48,837 bases of DNA from CAZMSQ01 sp964569025. GTDB lineage: Bacteria; Bacteroidota; Bacteroidia; Chitinophagales; Saprospiraceae. This document shows, piece by piece, positions 14,580 to 24,458 of the stretch (positions within the stretch are counted from its first letter, which is position 1; each line of letters starts with the position of its first letter). Under the pieces are notes generated by a model. It was not told the DNA's origin. It saw only the letters and a list, made by a program, of their open reading frames with translations, and did not search any database. The stretch is taken from contig CAZMSQ010000016.1 of the NCBI GenBank assembly GCA_964569025.1, positions 1-48,837 on the forward strand, read 5' to 3'. The translations under genes were made by a program, and so were the position numbers.

Positions 14580-16079
14580 ATGGCAAAAGTATTGGCTACG
14601 CCCGGTGTGTACATTGAAGAGAGGAGTGCTTTCTCCTCTTCGGTGGTACCTGTGGCAACAGCCGTTCCGGCATTTATCGGCTACACGCAGAAAGCGAGGC
14701 GGGGCACTAAATCACTGACTAATGTGCCGACCCGTATTTCTTCCATGGCCGAATTCGAAGAGCTGTTTGGCGGTGCTCCCGCAACGCAATTCACCATATC
14801 TGGTGATGACAGCAAGGGTTTCGCGCTTGAAATCGACAGCAGCAGTCATTTTACGCTGCACAGCGCTATGCGCTTTTATTTCTCAAATGGAGGTGGCAAT
14901 TGCTACATTGTCTCTGTTGGAGATTACAGCAACGGACTGAATGCAAAGGACTTTAATGACCCTGCTACCGGTGCTGGGATTGCTTCATTGCCCAAGTTTC
15001 TCGAGCCCACAATGCTCGTGATTCCAGAAGCCGTCTTGCTCGAGCAGGCTGACTGCTATTCATTGCAGCAGGCGATGCTGAGCCACTGCGGTTACACCAT
15101 GCAAAACCGCTTTGCGCTCCTCGATGTCTACAATGGAACGACCGAACGGACGTATGATGACGAAGACGTTGTAAACCAATTCCGGGAAGGAATCGGAGCT
15201 AACTTTCTGCAATGGGGCGCGGCCTATTATCCGTATGTCCATACAACCATCGTACAAGCCGATGAGGTAGGATACCTAAATATCAGCAATCGCGACGGAT
15301 TGGTCGAGGTGCTGACCAAAGAGGTTTCTGATGCTCAGGATGCTGGTATGATAAAAGCCGAGCGTGCTGATTTGATCAAGGCCGAAATTGCCCGCCTTTC
15401 TGAGGTGAGTGATGCCGATGGTGTTGCAACGCTGACTGCAACCCTGAAAGCCGTGAGCCCGATGTTCAAGGCCATTCTCGGAGAAATGCGCGATATGTTG
15501 AACGTCATGCCTGCCAGCTCTGCGATGGCAGGGGTGTATGCCATGGTTGACAGCACCATCAATGTCGCCAAAGCACCGGCTAATGTGAGCCTTGGCTCAG
15601 TAGTGGCTCCGGCTGTATCGATCACCAGTGAGGGTCAGGAAGACCTGAACTTGCCTCTGAACGGAAAGGCTGTGAATGCAGTGCGCACGTTCCAGGGGAA
15701 AGGAGTACTGGTCTGGGGTGCACGCACACTCGATGGCAACAGCCAGGATTGGCGCTACGTCAGTGTCAGACGGTCGATGATATTCCTCGAGCAAAGCATC
15801 AAAATGGCTGCCGAGGCTTATGTGTTCGAGCCAAACAATACAACCACCTGGACATCCATCCGTGCGATGGTTACCAATTTCCTGAACAACCAGTGGCAGT
15901 CAGGAATTTTGGCAGGTTCTACACCCGATGATGCATTTTCAGTAGAGATTGGACTCGGAGTCACCATGACGCCAAATGACATTCTCGACGGACTCCTGAA
16001 AATGACCGTCAAAGTGGCCATCACACGCCCTGCGGAGTTCATTGTCATCACCTTCCAGCAACAGCAGCAGAAGTCGTAA
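14580..16079 (+). CDS. Contractile sheath protein
   Basis: 499 residues of the phage tail sheath/Afp2-4 family. The N-terminal TPGVYIEE with the following VATAVPAFIGYT is the family signature, the middle holds FYFSNGGGNCYIVSVG, and the C-terminal half (GVLVWGARTLDGNSQDWRYVSVRR, then IGLGVTMTPNDILDG) is the conserved tail. Sheath subunits wrap the inner tube and contract to drive it outward. Only one sheath gene is present, whereas Afp and PVC clusters have several. It lies 11 bases after the preceding gene. Confidence 0.95.
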   Translation: MAKVLATPGVYIEERSAFSSSVVPVATAVPAFIGYTQKARRGTKSLTNVPTRISSMAEFEELFGGAPATQFTISGDDSKGFALEIDSSSHFTLHSAMRFYFSNGGGNCYIVSVGDYSNGLNAKDFNDPATGAGIASLPKFLEPTMLVIPEAVLLEQADCYSLQQAMLSHCGYTMQNRFALLDVYNGTTERTYDDEDVVNQFREGIGANFLQWGAAYYPYVHTTIVQADEVGYLNISNRDGLVEVLTKEVSDAQDAGMIKAERADLIKAEIARLSEVSDADGVATLTATLKAVSPMFKAILGEMRDMLNVMPASSAMAGVYAMVDSTINVAKAPANVSLGSVVAPAVSITSEGQEDLNLPLNGKAVNAVRTFQGKGVLVWGARTLDGNSQDWRYVSVRRSMIFLEQSIKMAAEAYVFEPNNTTTWTSIRAMVTNFLNNQWQSGILAGSTPDDAFSVEIGLGVTMTPNDILDGLLKMTVKVAITRPAEFIVITFQQQQQKS

Positions 16080-16134
16080 GAGACTCTTGAGTGCTGAGCT
16101 TAAAGTATTTGCTCACAATTAAACGTACATAATC

Positions 16135-16605
16135 ATGGCAGTACCTACTCAGGGCACCGGTGCGGATCAGGATCAGTTTTGGCCGTTGCCCAAATTTTAT
16201 TTTTCCGTCGATATCGGCGACATGACAGACCTTCCTTTTCAGGAAGTCTCTGGACTCGGCATCGAAACCGAGGTCATTGAATACAGACACGGCAACAGTC
16301 CGGTGCATGCGAATATCAAAATGCCCGGTCTGATGAAGTATGGTGATATCACCCTCAAAAAAGGTGTATTCGCTACCGACAACCAGTTCTACGATTGGAT
16401 TTCACAAATTCAGCTCAATACCTATGAGCGCCTCACTGTAGTTGTCAAACTGCTCGATGAGGATGGAAATCCGAGAATGACGTGGACGCTGTCAAATGCC
16501 TTCCCGAAGCAGGTGACTCCGACGCAGATGAACTCACAAAGTAGTGAGGTCGCGATCGAAACCATCGTCTTTGCGTGCGAAGGAATGGAGATCAGCGCCG
16601 AATAA
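16135..16605 (+). CDS. Inner tube protein 1 (gp19/Afp1-like)
   Basis: 156 residues of the T4 gp19-like tube family: FYFSVDIGDMTDLPFQEVSGLGIETEVIEYRHG, then ITLKKGVFATDNQFYDWI and the C-terminal AIETIVFACEGMEI. These Hcp-fold subunits stack as rings to form the injected tube. The gene follows the sheath by 55 bases and is followed by a strong terminator-like hairpin, so it is probably the major tube subunit. Confidence 0.93.
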   Translation: MAVPTQGTGADQDQFWPLPKFYFSVDIGDMTDLPFQEVSGLGIETEVIEYRHGNSPVHANIKMPGLMKYGDITLKKGVFATDNQFYDWISQIQLNTYERLTVVVKLLDEDGNPRMTWTLSNAFPKQVTPTQMNSQSSEVAIETIVFACEGMEISAE

Positions 16606-16633
16606 AGATCTGACTGACAGGTCAAAGCTTGTG

Positions 16634-16670
16634 CAAAAAGAGGCTGTCTGATTTCGGACGCCTCTTTTTG
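16634..16670 (+). terminator. Terminator or attenuator hairpin inside the CIS operon
   Basis: A perfect 11-base-pair stem (caaaaagaggc with gcctctttttg) with a 15-base loop ends in a five-T run. It lies between the two tube genes. Partial termination here would lower expression of the downstream baseplate genes relative to sheath and tube. Confidence 0.8.
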
Positions 16671-16714
16671 TCGCTTTATGAGAATCAAAAGAATGCAGCT
16701 TAAGTTGCTCAGAC

Positions 16715-17188
16715 ATGGCCGATACGCACAAGGGAGGAGGATATCCGCCAATCGGGTTTAATTTTTCGGTCTCGGCATCAGCCAACGGTTCCAATACCAG
16801 CAGTGATGCTTGGTTTCAGCGAGTATCCGGAATTGGGGCCAGACGCTCATACACCGAGGTTGTAGAAGGTGGCCTCAATAACACCGTCTACCACCTGCCA
16901 GCCGGGATTCGCTATGATAATCTCATCCTCGAACGGGGACTGGTGCCAAAAAATTCCGATCTTGGTGCATGGTACGCCAAATCGCTCATGACCCAAACCG
17001 GACCAATTCAAACCCGGGTGGTCATCGTCACCTTGTTCGATTATGATTCAAAAACTCCCACCCTGTCGTGGTCGTTTTACAATGCATATCCCGTTAGGTG
17101 GATGCTGAGTGACTTTCGCTCCGATCAGTCGGTGCTGGCCATCGAGACCATCGAGCTGGCGTACTCCCATTTTGAATCCATGAAATGA
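16715..17188 (+). CDS. Inner tube protein 2 (gp19/Afp5-like)
   Basis: 157 residues of the same gp19-like family, but distinct from the first tube protein: WFQRVSGIGARRSYTEVVEGG, NLILERGLV and the C-terminal VLAIETIELAYSHFE. In Afp and PVC the second tube type forms the first rings on the baseplate and adapts the six-fold tube to the spike. It starts the baseplate block and is nine bases from the DUF5908 gene. Confidence 0.9.
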   Translation: MADTHKGGGYPPIGFNFSVSASANGSNTSSDAWFQRVSGIGARRSYTEVVEGGLNNTVYHLPAGIRYDNLILERGLVPKNSDLGAWYAKSLMTQTGPIQTRVVIVTLFDYDSKTPTLSWSFYNAYPVRWMLSDFRSDQSVLAIETIELAYSHFESMK

Positions 17189-17196
17189 GTTGAGAG

Positions 17197-17388
17197 ATGC
17201 CAATAGAAATCCGCGAACTTGTCATTAAAGCAACAGTGGGCAATCGGCAGAACGCCCCGGAGCACGGTGGGGAGAGGCCTCAACAGCAGGCAAAGCCAGC
17301 AGCTCTGACTGCTGAAGAGAGGAAGGAGATTATCGAAGAATGTCTGGAACGCCTGAGGCGAGAGCTTGAGGCGCGGCAGCAATGGTAA
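17197..17388 (+). CDS. DUF5908 family small CIS protein
   Basis: 63 residues starting MPIEIRELVIKATV, the hallmark of DUF5908, followed by a proline/glutamine-rich linker and a charged C-terminal helix (EERKEIIEECLERLRREL). It occupies the Afp6 position between the second tube and the LysM protein. Members occur almost only in CIS clusters; the role is not established, but a small chaperone or baseplate connector is likely. Confidence 0.85.
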   Translation: MPIEIRELVIKATVGNRQNAPEHGGERPQQQAKPAALTAEERKEIIEECLERLRRELEARQQW

Positions 17389-17395
17389 ACCGGAT

Positions 17396-18097
17396 ATGGG
17401 GAAGAGTAAATTACAACTGGTGGCCTATGCCAAATTCGAGTCTGGCTCACTGAGCGAGAAAATCGACTCATATGAACTCCAGCTCAATCCCAACCAGATA
17501 TTCTCTACATATACCAGAAACGAAACATATGCCGAAAATCTCCTGAATGCCCTCGGCAGCCCCATTAACCGGAAACGGCCGGCTTACTACAGGGAGACCA
17601 TGACGCTCACCTTCACCCTCGATCATTCCGGTGCACTGCCCGACGCAGCAGATGGATTGAGCAAGCCCACTGATTCCTTTGGGTCAGGTCTCAAACCCAC
17701 CCTCGAAAAACTCAAGAAAGTGGCTGTCTATCCGCAGCGCAGTACCCACGCCCCGCCTTTTGTGCAACTCATCTGGGGAGAGATAGACCTGAAAGGGATG
17801 GTCAGCGAACTGACATTCCGGTATACATGGTTTGATAACACAGGAAACCCCCTTCGGGCAGTGGTTACCCTTGGCATCACTGAAGTGGTAGACCCTACTG
17901 TCGAGTCGTCCAAATACCAAAGCCCTGATATCACCCGCATGCCAGTCATTCGCGACGGGCAACATCTGGTGGGGCTGTGTCAGGAATTTTATGACAGCCC
18001 CCGATACTATTTGCAGGTAGCACGTGTCAATAATCTGCCTTCATTCCGGCGGCTCGAACCCGGGAGCAGGCTGGTGTTTCCGCCACTCGAAAAGTAA
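17396..18097 (+). CDS. LysM baseplate hub protein (Afp7/Pvc7-like)
   Basis: 233 residues from the ATG at 17396, seven bases after the DUF5908 stop. The N-terminal domain has the pattern LQLNPNQIFSTYTRN, and its middle contains PPFVQLIWGEIDLKGMVSELTFRYTWFD. The C-terminal 50 residues are a LysM-like module (VIRDGQHLVGLCQEFY...VNNLPSFRRLEPGSRLVFP). This matches Afp7/gp53-like proteins, which bind the tube end and clamp the baseplate around the spike. A longer start at 17366 would overlap the previous gene and is less likely. Confidence 0.9.
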   Translation: MGKSKLQLVAYAKFESGSLSEKIDSYELQLNPNQIFSTYTRNETYAENLLNALGSPINRKRPAYYRETMTLTFTLDHSGALPDAADGLSKPTDSFGSGLKPTLEKLKKVAVYPQRSTHAPPFVQLIWGEIDLKGMVSELTFRYTWFDNTGNPLRAVVTLGITEVVDPTVESSKYQSPDITRMPVIRDGQHLVGLCQEFYDSPRYYLQVARVNNLPSFRRLEPGSRLVFPPLEK

Positions 18098-18109
18098 ACT
18101 TTCACCCCT

Positions 18110-19906
18110 ATGAGCGCCAGCAATCCGGTTTCCAGTCTGAATGCCGTCCCATCGTGCACCATCTCCCTCAGCGGCTCTGAGCTGCCAGCGAGCTATGAGG
18201 TGTTCTCGGTGGTGGTGCGCCAGGCTGTCAACCGCATCAGCAGAGCTACAGTGACTATTCTGGGTGGAGATAGTTACCTTCATACCTTTGATGAAAGTGA
18301 AGATGACATCTTCAAGCCGGGGACGGAAGTGACCATCAGCCTCGGGTACGATCAGAATAACCAAAGCGTTTTTACCGGTGTGGTGGCACGCCTCGGAATC
18401 AGGGTGTTGCCGGGTTACGAAAATGCGCCCCATCGCAACCTCCTCGTGGTAGACTGTGCAGACAAGGCGCTCGGATTGACGCTCGGGAAGAAATCCGATA
18501 TCTTTGAAGGGAAGACAGACAGCGACATCATCAGTTCTGTGCTGTCAGATGCCGGCCTCACAAAAGCAGTCGACGCTACCACAGTCACCCACCCATTCAT
18601 GGCACGGTACAACAGCACCGATTGGGCTTTTGTCCTGAAGCGGGCCCGGGCCAACGGATTGGTCGTCTTCAATGCAGACAATAAAGTCACCGTAACCGCC
18701 CCCACACCCAGTGGATCAGCCGCCGCAGAAGTCATATATGGCGACGGAGCTCTGGCCTTCGATGCAGAAGTTGATGCCTCTGAGCAACTCAAGAGTGTAA
18801 ATGGGACGAGCTGGGATCCGTTCAAGGAAGCAGACTTGTCAGAATCGGGAGCAGAACCATCGGATATGAGTGATCCCGGCGACCTCGGCGGTACCACGCT
18901 GGCCGGGGTGTTTGCCCCAGATCCGCTTACCATTGCCTATGATGCTCCGGTAGCGACCGCAGAGCTGAAAGCACTGGCCGATGCGGCCCTGGTCGAGTCA
19001 AGATTGCTGAGGGTCCGCGGGACAGCCCTTTTCCGGGGCATGAATGCTGTCAAGCTCGGCGGTGTTGTCACTCTCTCAGGGTTCGGCTCCCGATTCGCGG
19101 GCAATGTGCTGGTTACCTCAATCGAGCATCAGCTCGAACAGGGAGCCTATACAACCCGTATCGGATTCGGTTTGCCCCGCGATTTTTCCGCCCGGCTCAT
19201 CCAGGAAGAAAACCCCGCTGTGCCCGATATCCGTGGCCTCTATGCAGGGACCGTCAAGAAAATAGACAGCGATCCGGATGGTGACTACCGGGTGCAGGTC
19301 ATGGTGCCTGCCTTGAAAAACTCAGGAGATGGCATCTGGGCGCGCATGGCACAACTTTATGCGACCTCTTCGGCAGGGAGTTTTTTCTACCCCGAAGTGG
19401 GCAGTGAGGTGATTGTTGGATTTATGCATGGTGATCCGAGATTTCCGGTGGTACTCGGAGGGATGTACAATTCAAGCAACAAGCCACCAGAGACACCGGC
19501 AGCTGAAAATCCGAAGAAATCGATCGTCTCCAAAGAAAAACTGACCCTCGAATTCGATGATGAAAATAAGGTGCTCACCCTCAAAACCCCGGGAGGGAAT
19601 ACCATAAAAATGGATGACAGCAGCGGAATCACCGTTGAGGACTCCAATGGGAATTCCGTGAAAATGGCTTCTTCTGGAGTGACGATAGAAAGTGGGGGCT
19701 CCCTGACCTTAAAAGCAAGCCAAAGTGTGAGTATTGAGGGGGGGACTGGGGTGTCGTTGAAGGCCTCCGGGGGCGATGTGACCATGCAAGGGCTGAACGT
19801 TTCAGCAGAGGCCCAGATTAAGTTTTCCGGCAAAGGTACCGCTCAGGCTGAGCTCAATGGGTCAGGGCAGGTGACAGTGCAGGGAGGAATTGTCATGATT
19901 AACTAA
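18110..19906 (+). CDS. VgrG-like spike protein (Afp8/Pvc8-like)
   Basis: 598 residues. The N-terminal gp27-like hub covers about 10-370 (ISLSGSELPASYEVFSV, HRNLLVVDCADKALGLTL). A gp5 OB-fold lies near 375-455 (YRVQVMVPALK...FYPEVGSEVIVGFMHGDPRFPVVLGGMYN). The C-terminal beta-helix needle is a run of short repeats (IKMDDSSGITVEDSNGNSVKM, then GVSLKASGGDVTM). The trimer forms the central spike that pierces the target and carries the PAAR tip encoded next. No effector domain is fused to its end. Confidence 0.95.
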   Translation: MSASNPVSSLNAVPSCTISLSGSELPASYEVFSVVVRQAVNRISRATVTILGGDSYLHTFDESEDDIFKPGTEVTISLGYDQNNQSVFTGVVARLGIRVLPGYENAPHRNLLVVDCADKALGLTLGKKSDIFEGKTDSDIISSVLSDAGLTKAVDATTVTHPFMARYNSTDWAFVLKRARANGLVVFNADNKVTVTAPTPSGSAAAEVIYGDGALAFDAEVDASEQLKSVNGTSWDPFKEADLSESGAEPSDMSDPGDLGGTTLAGVFAPDPLTIAYDAPVATAELKALADAALVESRLLRVRGTALFRGMNAVKLGGVVTLSGFGSRFAGNVLVTSIEHQLEQGAYTTRIGFGLPRDFSARLIQEENPAVPDIRGLYAGTVKKIDSDPDGDYRVQVMVPALKNSGDGIWARMAQLYATSSAGSFFYPEVGSEVIVGFMHGDPRFPVVLGGMYNSSNKPPETPAAENPKKSIVSKEKLTLEFDDENKVLTLKTPGGNTIKMDDSSGITVEDSNGNSVKMASSGVTIESGGSLTLKASQSVSIEGGTGVSLKASGGDVTMQGLNVSAEAQIKFSGKGTAQAELNGSGQVTVQGGIVMIN

Positions 19907-19918
19907 AAAAGTGAAGCT

Positions 19919-20218
19919 ATGTCCTTTGCAGCACGAATGAACGATATGCATGTCTGCCCGATGCAAACACCCGGGGTGCCACCCATTCCGCACGTCGGAG
20001 GGCCCCTGATGGGCCCCGGTGCCCCAACTGTTTTGATCGGGAAAATGCCCGCCGCCCTTCTGGGTGATATGGCAACCTGTGTAGGCCCACCAGATTCAGT
20101 CATGATGGGCTCAGCTACGGTGCTGATTTCAAAAAAACCCGCAGCCAGAATGGGAGATACCTGTGCCCACGGAGGATCCATCGTGCTGGGCCTGCCAACC
20201 GTCCTCATCGGAGGCTGA
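19919..20218 (+). CDS. PAAR-repeat spike tip protein
   Basis: 99 residues of PAAR type, with the repeated unit TVLIGKMPAALLGDMATC and TVLISKKPAARMGDTCAHGG. The Cys and His residues (HVCPMQTPG, CVGP, CAHGG) should bind one metal ion at the tip. It sharpens the VgrG-like spike. It has no C-terminal toxin extension. The stop overlaps the gp25 start (TGATG). Confidence 0.95.
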   Translation: MSFAARMNDMHVCPMQTPGVPPIPHVGGPLMGPGAPTVLIGKMPAALLGDMATCVGPPDSVMMGSATVLISKKPAARMGDTCAHGGSIVLGLPTVLIGG

Positions 20219-20643
20219 TGACCATGGCAGACTTGAACAATTCTTTTCTGGGGCGGGGCTGGCGCTTTCCACCAGAATTCAACAAACGCACCGGCGCAGC
20301 TGAACTGTCGGCCGACGAGCAGGATGTTCGCGAAAGCATTCTCATTTACCTCTCAACCCGACGGGGAGAGCGCTTTCTGCGACCCGAATACGGAAGCAGC
20401 CTCCATGAGCAGGTCTTTACGGCCGGACGAAGCGACGTGCTGCGCACCATCGCCAATGACCTCAAAGCCAATCTGCAACTCAACGAACCAAGAATTATCA
20501 TCCACGAGATCAATATCGACTCGAGCGACATCCAAAATGGGAAGGTGCTCTTTTCCATCGATTATGAAGTCGAGTCGACCAACGTCAGAGATAATATCGT
20601 GTTTCCCTACTACCTTGTGGAGGGTACGCACATCAATCGGTAA
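20218..20643 (+). CDS. gp25-like baseplate wedge protein
   Basis: 141 residues from the ATG that overlaps the PAAR stop (an ATG two codons later is equally possible). The GPW/gp25 core is visible as DVRESILIYLSTRRGERFLRPEYGSSLHEQVF and ends with VLFSIDYEVESTNVRDNIVFPYYL. The EPR-type motif is present as NEPRI. It corresponds to Afp9/TssE, part of the baseplate wedge from which the sheath starts to polymerise. Confidence 0.93.
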   Translation: MTMADLNNSFLGRGWRFPPEFNKRTGAAELSADEQDVRESILIYLSTRRGERFLRPEYGSSLHEQVFTAGRSDVLRTIANDLKANLQLNEPRIIIHEINIDSSDIQNGKVLFSIDYEVESTNVRDNIVFPYYLVEGTHINR

Positions 20644-20654
20644 ATTTACGCCTG

Positions 20655-23600
20655 TTGCCACGCTATTCATCATACCAGGGCACTTCAGCCAATACACGGA
20701 CAGCTGATGCACTCAATCCGGATTCGTTTCGTATTGATGAGCGCACTACCACTGATTTGCTAAATGAAATCAGGCGCATTGCAGCCAACCTCCGTTATTA
20801 CAATGCCTCGAATCAGCCCGATGGCGACTGGGCAGACTTTTTCTTGTCCGATGAGTCATTTTTGCTGGCTGACATTCTGGCGTATAACCTCCACGAATCT
20901 GAAGACCGGCGCCTTTCACTGATCAGCTCATTCGACAGTTTTGCTGACCCTGAACAGAGGCTCACAGTGTGGTCCGAGTTTTTTGAAATGCTCTGGTCCA
21001 TGCTGGTTCGGATAGACACGTGGTATCAGCGTGCCTCCGGTTTCAACCGGCAGCGGGAGAGCACACCCTTGGAGAATGAACTAAGCGGGGCCATCGACTC
21101 AGTGCTCAGACCGGTGCTTAATAAGTTGCTCTCCATTTATGACAAGGTTTCACAGTCAGGGTTCAGACTTGCCCCCATACCAGATAAGGACTCGTTATCT
21201 GCCATCTGGAAGCCTGGAGCTGAACCAGAGGAGGTGTTGTTTGAGAATGAAGAATCACAGGATGCCCTGCTCACACAGTCGCTCAAACAGTTTATGCTGT
21301 TATACCGCATCATTACCCGGGCTATTCACGGTTTACAGGCTCGTGCTCCGGGCCTGTTTCATCACAGCCTCGAACACAATGACGCTCATGCACCTCATAT
21401 CGGGCTATTATTGGCATTTCTCGATCAGTTCAAACTGGTTCAGGAAGACATGAATGGCCTGACCGAGCGCCACCTGCAATTCTATTTTCAGGATTTACTC
21501 GGCCAGAGACCAGCCAGAATGACGCCCGATTTGGTGCACCTTATCGTCAGGTTGTCTGAGAAAAGCAAGGACGTGGTGCTACCCGCAGGTCTGATTGCTT
21601 CAGCAGGTCAGGACGCTGAGGGGAAAAACTTGCTCTTTGAGGTACGAGACACTGTTCGGATGAGCCAGGTCAAAATCGGAGCATTGTATACCCTGTTTGT
21701 GAGTCGGGAGCCGCTCATTGATTATTTCACGCGATACCGTTTGGTGAGTGGCCTGTATTGCGATACTCCTCTGGTCGGACTTCCGTCTGAGACCAGTGAA
21801 GCTGGTTGGGCTACATTAGGCGAGGAGCAAATTTTCAGGTCAGAGGGAGAGCGCAGCATGCAAGATGCCTCAATCGGGTTTGCCCTCAGCTCATCGGCAT
21901 TGCTGATGGGCAGCGGAGTGCGCGATGTCGCCCTCACTTTTCGCGTGCAACCTGCATCGCTGGAGCAACTCACCTTCTTGGTGACTGATATTGCCAACCA
22001 TCGGAAACTCAGGCCCGATGAGGTTTTTCAGGAGGTATTCGCCACAGCGTTCGATCTGTTTTTGACAACCGAAGATGGCTGGCATCCGGTGGACCGATAT
22101 GAAGTGTCTCTGGCCGAGGAAATGAATAACACAGCATTCTCAATCACCTTTTCACTCGGGCAGGCTGAGCCGGCCATTGTGCGGTATACACCAACCACCC
22201 ACGGTTATGACCTGCAGGCAACCCAGCCGGTCCTCAAAGCCCATCTCAGGCAAGGCGGGCATTTTTTCGGGTATTCATTCATCGAGCCGCTCGTCCTGGA
22301 AGATATCCATATCAAGGTTTCTGTCAGCAATGTCGGCAATCTGCGCATGTTCAACCGTTTTGGGCCGCTCGACCTCAACGGCCCTGTCCAGTTTTTGGGG
22401 CCCATGCCAGAAAAAGGGTCCTACTTTCTCCTGGGCCATGAAGAGCTGTTTTGTAAGCAACTCTCGGGTCTGGAAATCGGATGGGAATATCAACCGTTCC
22501 CCGGCGATACCCGCGATCTGGGTGCCTATTTCAGCGCTTATGGCCAAGGCGTTACGACCGACAGCTATCGGCTTGAGATGACAGCCCGGACGGATTATCA
22601 GTTTTCGCCAACCTCCCGGAAAAAACGGCAAGAAACACCGCTGTTTGACATCAGCAAGGATGGATTGCTGGTCAGGGAACGGACCCTACGCGATATTGAT
22701 TTGAAAAGACTGGGCATTCATCCGGATTACCAGCTGAAAGCCGGGCAGCTCGACAATTATTCGCGCGACTCGAGAACAGGCTTTCTGAGGTTTGAGCTCG
22801 TTGATCCGATTATGGGCTTTGGATTTGAGGCATTTCCGGGGGTCTTCTCGGCTGCTGTAACGGCCAACGCCGCTCAAGGGTCGCTGCTCAAGGGTGAAAC
22901 ACCAAAGGTGCCATTGCCGAATAACCCTTTTGCACCAACCATTGATGCAGTCACAGTCAATTATCAGGCAGAAGATATTCTTGTTTTTGAGGAAAGTAGA
23001 TTGCTGGAGAATGCACCCGAAAGTGGGTCTGAATTTTACCTCTACCACCCATTTGGTGTCAGCAGAACCATGACCGGCGGGAAAAGCCATTCCCGGAAAA
23101 TTATTCCGACATTCCCCGATGAGGGCTACCTGTTCTTAGGTCTTTCAGATATCGGGCCGGGGCAGGAAGTAAACCTTTTGTTTGATTTGGTTCCGGGAGG
23201 TGCCTGGGAAATGGGGGTGATACCGACTCTTGAATGGAAGGCCCTCGTAGGATCTGAATGGAAGCCGCTTTCAGCAGCGCATGTGCTGAGCGATGAAACA
23301 CGGGGCTTGATGGAAACGGGCATTCTTCGAATCAAACTGCCATCTGGTATCAAGACCGATGCCGGAGCCATGCCCGGTGGATTGCTCTGGCTGTGTGCAT
23401 CGGTGACCAATAAGGCATCCATGATCAGCCGGACGCGTGACATCCATACCAATGCACTTGTGGCGGCCTTCAAGCCCGCAGAGAGCCAGATGCATGCCCC
23501 GCTTCATCTGCCACCGGGACGAATACGGGATTTTGCCTCGCCGGTGCAAGGGGTCATCAATGTCAGTCAGCCGCTGGAGAGTTACGGCGGTCGGATGGGA

Positions 23601-24449
23601 GAGAATCGCAATGCCTATTATAACCGGGTCAGCGAGCGATTGAGACATAAAAATAGAGCCCTGACCCGATGGGATATCGAGCGTCTCTTGCTGCAGAAAT
23701 TCGACTGGCTGGCGCAGGCCAAGTGTGTCGGGCCCTGGGGCAGCGGATCACTCGTGGAGCACGGCTCGGCTGTGGTTGTGGCCCTGCCTCGCCTCAGCGC
23801 ACAGACAGCTCGCTTTGAACCAAACCTGAATCGCGCCGAAATCAGCATACTCAAAGAGTATCTCGCGGAGCTTTCAAACCCATTCTCAGAGATCACAGTC
23901 CGCAACCCGACCTATGAGTACCTCCGCATCAAGTGCAAGGTAAACCTGAAGGGTGACCATCACGGCATTCTGTTGGAGCAGTTGCAGGAGGATTTGCGGC
24001 GGTTCATCAGCCCGTGGCTGTTTTCTGGTGCAGTGAATGCCTCACTTGGCGGCACCATACAGGTGACTGAGCTGCTGGGGTGTATCCAAAGCCTGTCTTA
24101 TGTCAATTATGTAACCGGCTTCTCAGTTGTTCACCTTCAGACGGATCAGGACGGCCGGGTGGTCATCCGGGATTCGGCAGATCCCGACAATCCATATGAT
24201 ACCATTCGCGGCGGGACGCCCTGGTCGGTATTCTTGCTGCATACCCATAATGACTTGTCTGTAATCACTGACTACGCCTGGCAAGAGCCCGCTATGACGG
24301 CCTTGTCGGATTTGCGCATCGGCGAGGATCTGGTTATCGCCGGTGAAGGAAGCGCAGAAGGTGAAGAGAGCGGAGAAGAAACAAAGCAGAAGAATAAGGG
24401 CACAGACGATAAGGAACACAGCCCATTGCAAATTACCATCCAATTTTAA
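20655..24449 (+). CDS. Baseplate J-like protein (Afp11/Pvc11-like)
   Basis: 1264 residues from a TTG start 11 bases after the gp25 stop; no better ATG lies upstream. The N-terminal part (ILAYNLHESEDRRL) and the end (about 980-1180) match large baseplate J-like proteins of extracellular CIS: MGENRNAYYNRVSERLRHKNRALTRWDIERLLLQ, the J-type NPTYEYLRIKCKVNLK and the segment NASLGGTIQ. The C-terminal 30 residues are an acidic/lysine tail. It is the main wedge component that surrounds the hub and links it to fibres and to the Afp12-like protein. Confidence 0.88.
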   Translation: MPRYSSYQGTSANTRTADALNPDSFRIDERTTTDLLNEIRRIAANLRYYNASNQPDGDWADFFLSDESFLLADILAYNLHESEDRRLSLISSFDSFADPEQRLTVWSEFFEMLWSMLVRIDTWYQRASGFNRQRESTPLENELSGAIDSVLRPVLNKLLSIYDKVSQSGFRLAPIPDKDSLSAIWKPGAEPEEVLFENEESQDALLTQSLKQFMLLYRIITRAIHGLQARAPGLFHHSLEHNDAHAPHIGLLLAFLDQFKLVQEDMNGLTERHLQFYFQDLLGQRPARMTPDLVHLIVRLSEKSKDVVLPAGLIASAGQDAEGKNLLFEVRDTVRMSQVKIGALYTLFVSREPLIDYFTRYRLVSGLYCDTPLVGLPSETSEAGWATLGEEQIFRSEGERSMQDASIGFALSSSALLMGSGVRDVALTFRVQPASLEQLTFLVTDIANHRKLRPDEVFQEVFATAFDLFLTTEDGWHPVDRYEVSLAEEMNNTAFSITFSLGQAEPAIVRYTPTTHGYDLQATQPVLKAHLRQGGHFFGYSFIEPLVLEDIHIKVSVSNVGNLRMFNRFGPLDLNGPVQFLGPMPEKGSYFLLGHEELFCKQLSGLEIGWEYQPFPGDTRDLGAYFSAYGQGVTTDSYRLEMTARTDYQFSPTSRKKRQETPLFDISKDGLLVRERTLRDIDLKRLGIHPDYQLKAGQLDNYSRDSRTGFLRFELVDPIMGFGFEAFPGVFSAAVTANAAQGSLLKGETPKVPLPNNPFAPTIDAVTVNYQAEDILVFEESRLLENAPESGSEFYLYHPFGVSRTMTGGKSHSRKIIPTFPDEGYLFLGLSDIGPGQEVNLLFDLVPGGAWEMGVIPTLEWKALVGSEWKPLSAAHVLSDETRGLMETGILRIKLPSGIKTDAGAMPGGLLWLCASVTNKASMISRTRDIHTNALVAAFKPAESQMHAPLHLPPGRIRDFASPVQGVINVSQPLESYGGRMGENRNAYYNRVSERLRHKNRALTRWDIERLLLQKFDWLAQAKCVGPWGSGSLVEHGSAVVVALPRLSAQTARFEPNLNRAEISILKEYLAELSNPFSEITVRNPTYEYLRIKCKVNLKGDHHGILLEQLQEDLRRFISPWLFSGAVNASLGGTIQVTELLGCIQSLSYVNYVTGFSVVHLQTDQDGRVVIRDSADPDNPYDTIRGGTPWSVFLLHTHNDLSVITDYAWQEPAMTALSDLRIGEDLVIAGEGSAEGEESGEETKQKNKGTDDKEHSPLQITIQF

Positions 24450-24458
24450 GCGGACCAT

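Noticed and set aside
18415..18933. A 172-residue minus-strand frame
   Set aside because: Antisense to the VgrG-like gene, serine/alanine-rich shadow with no family features.
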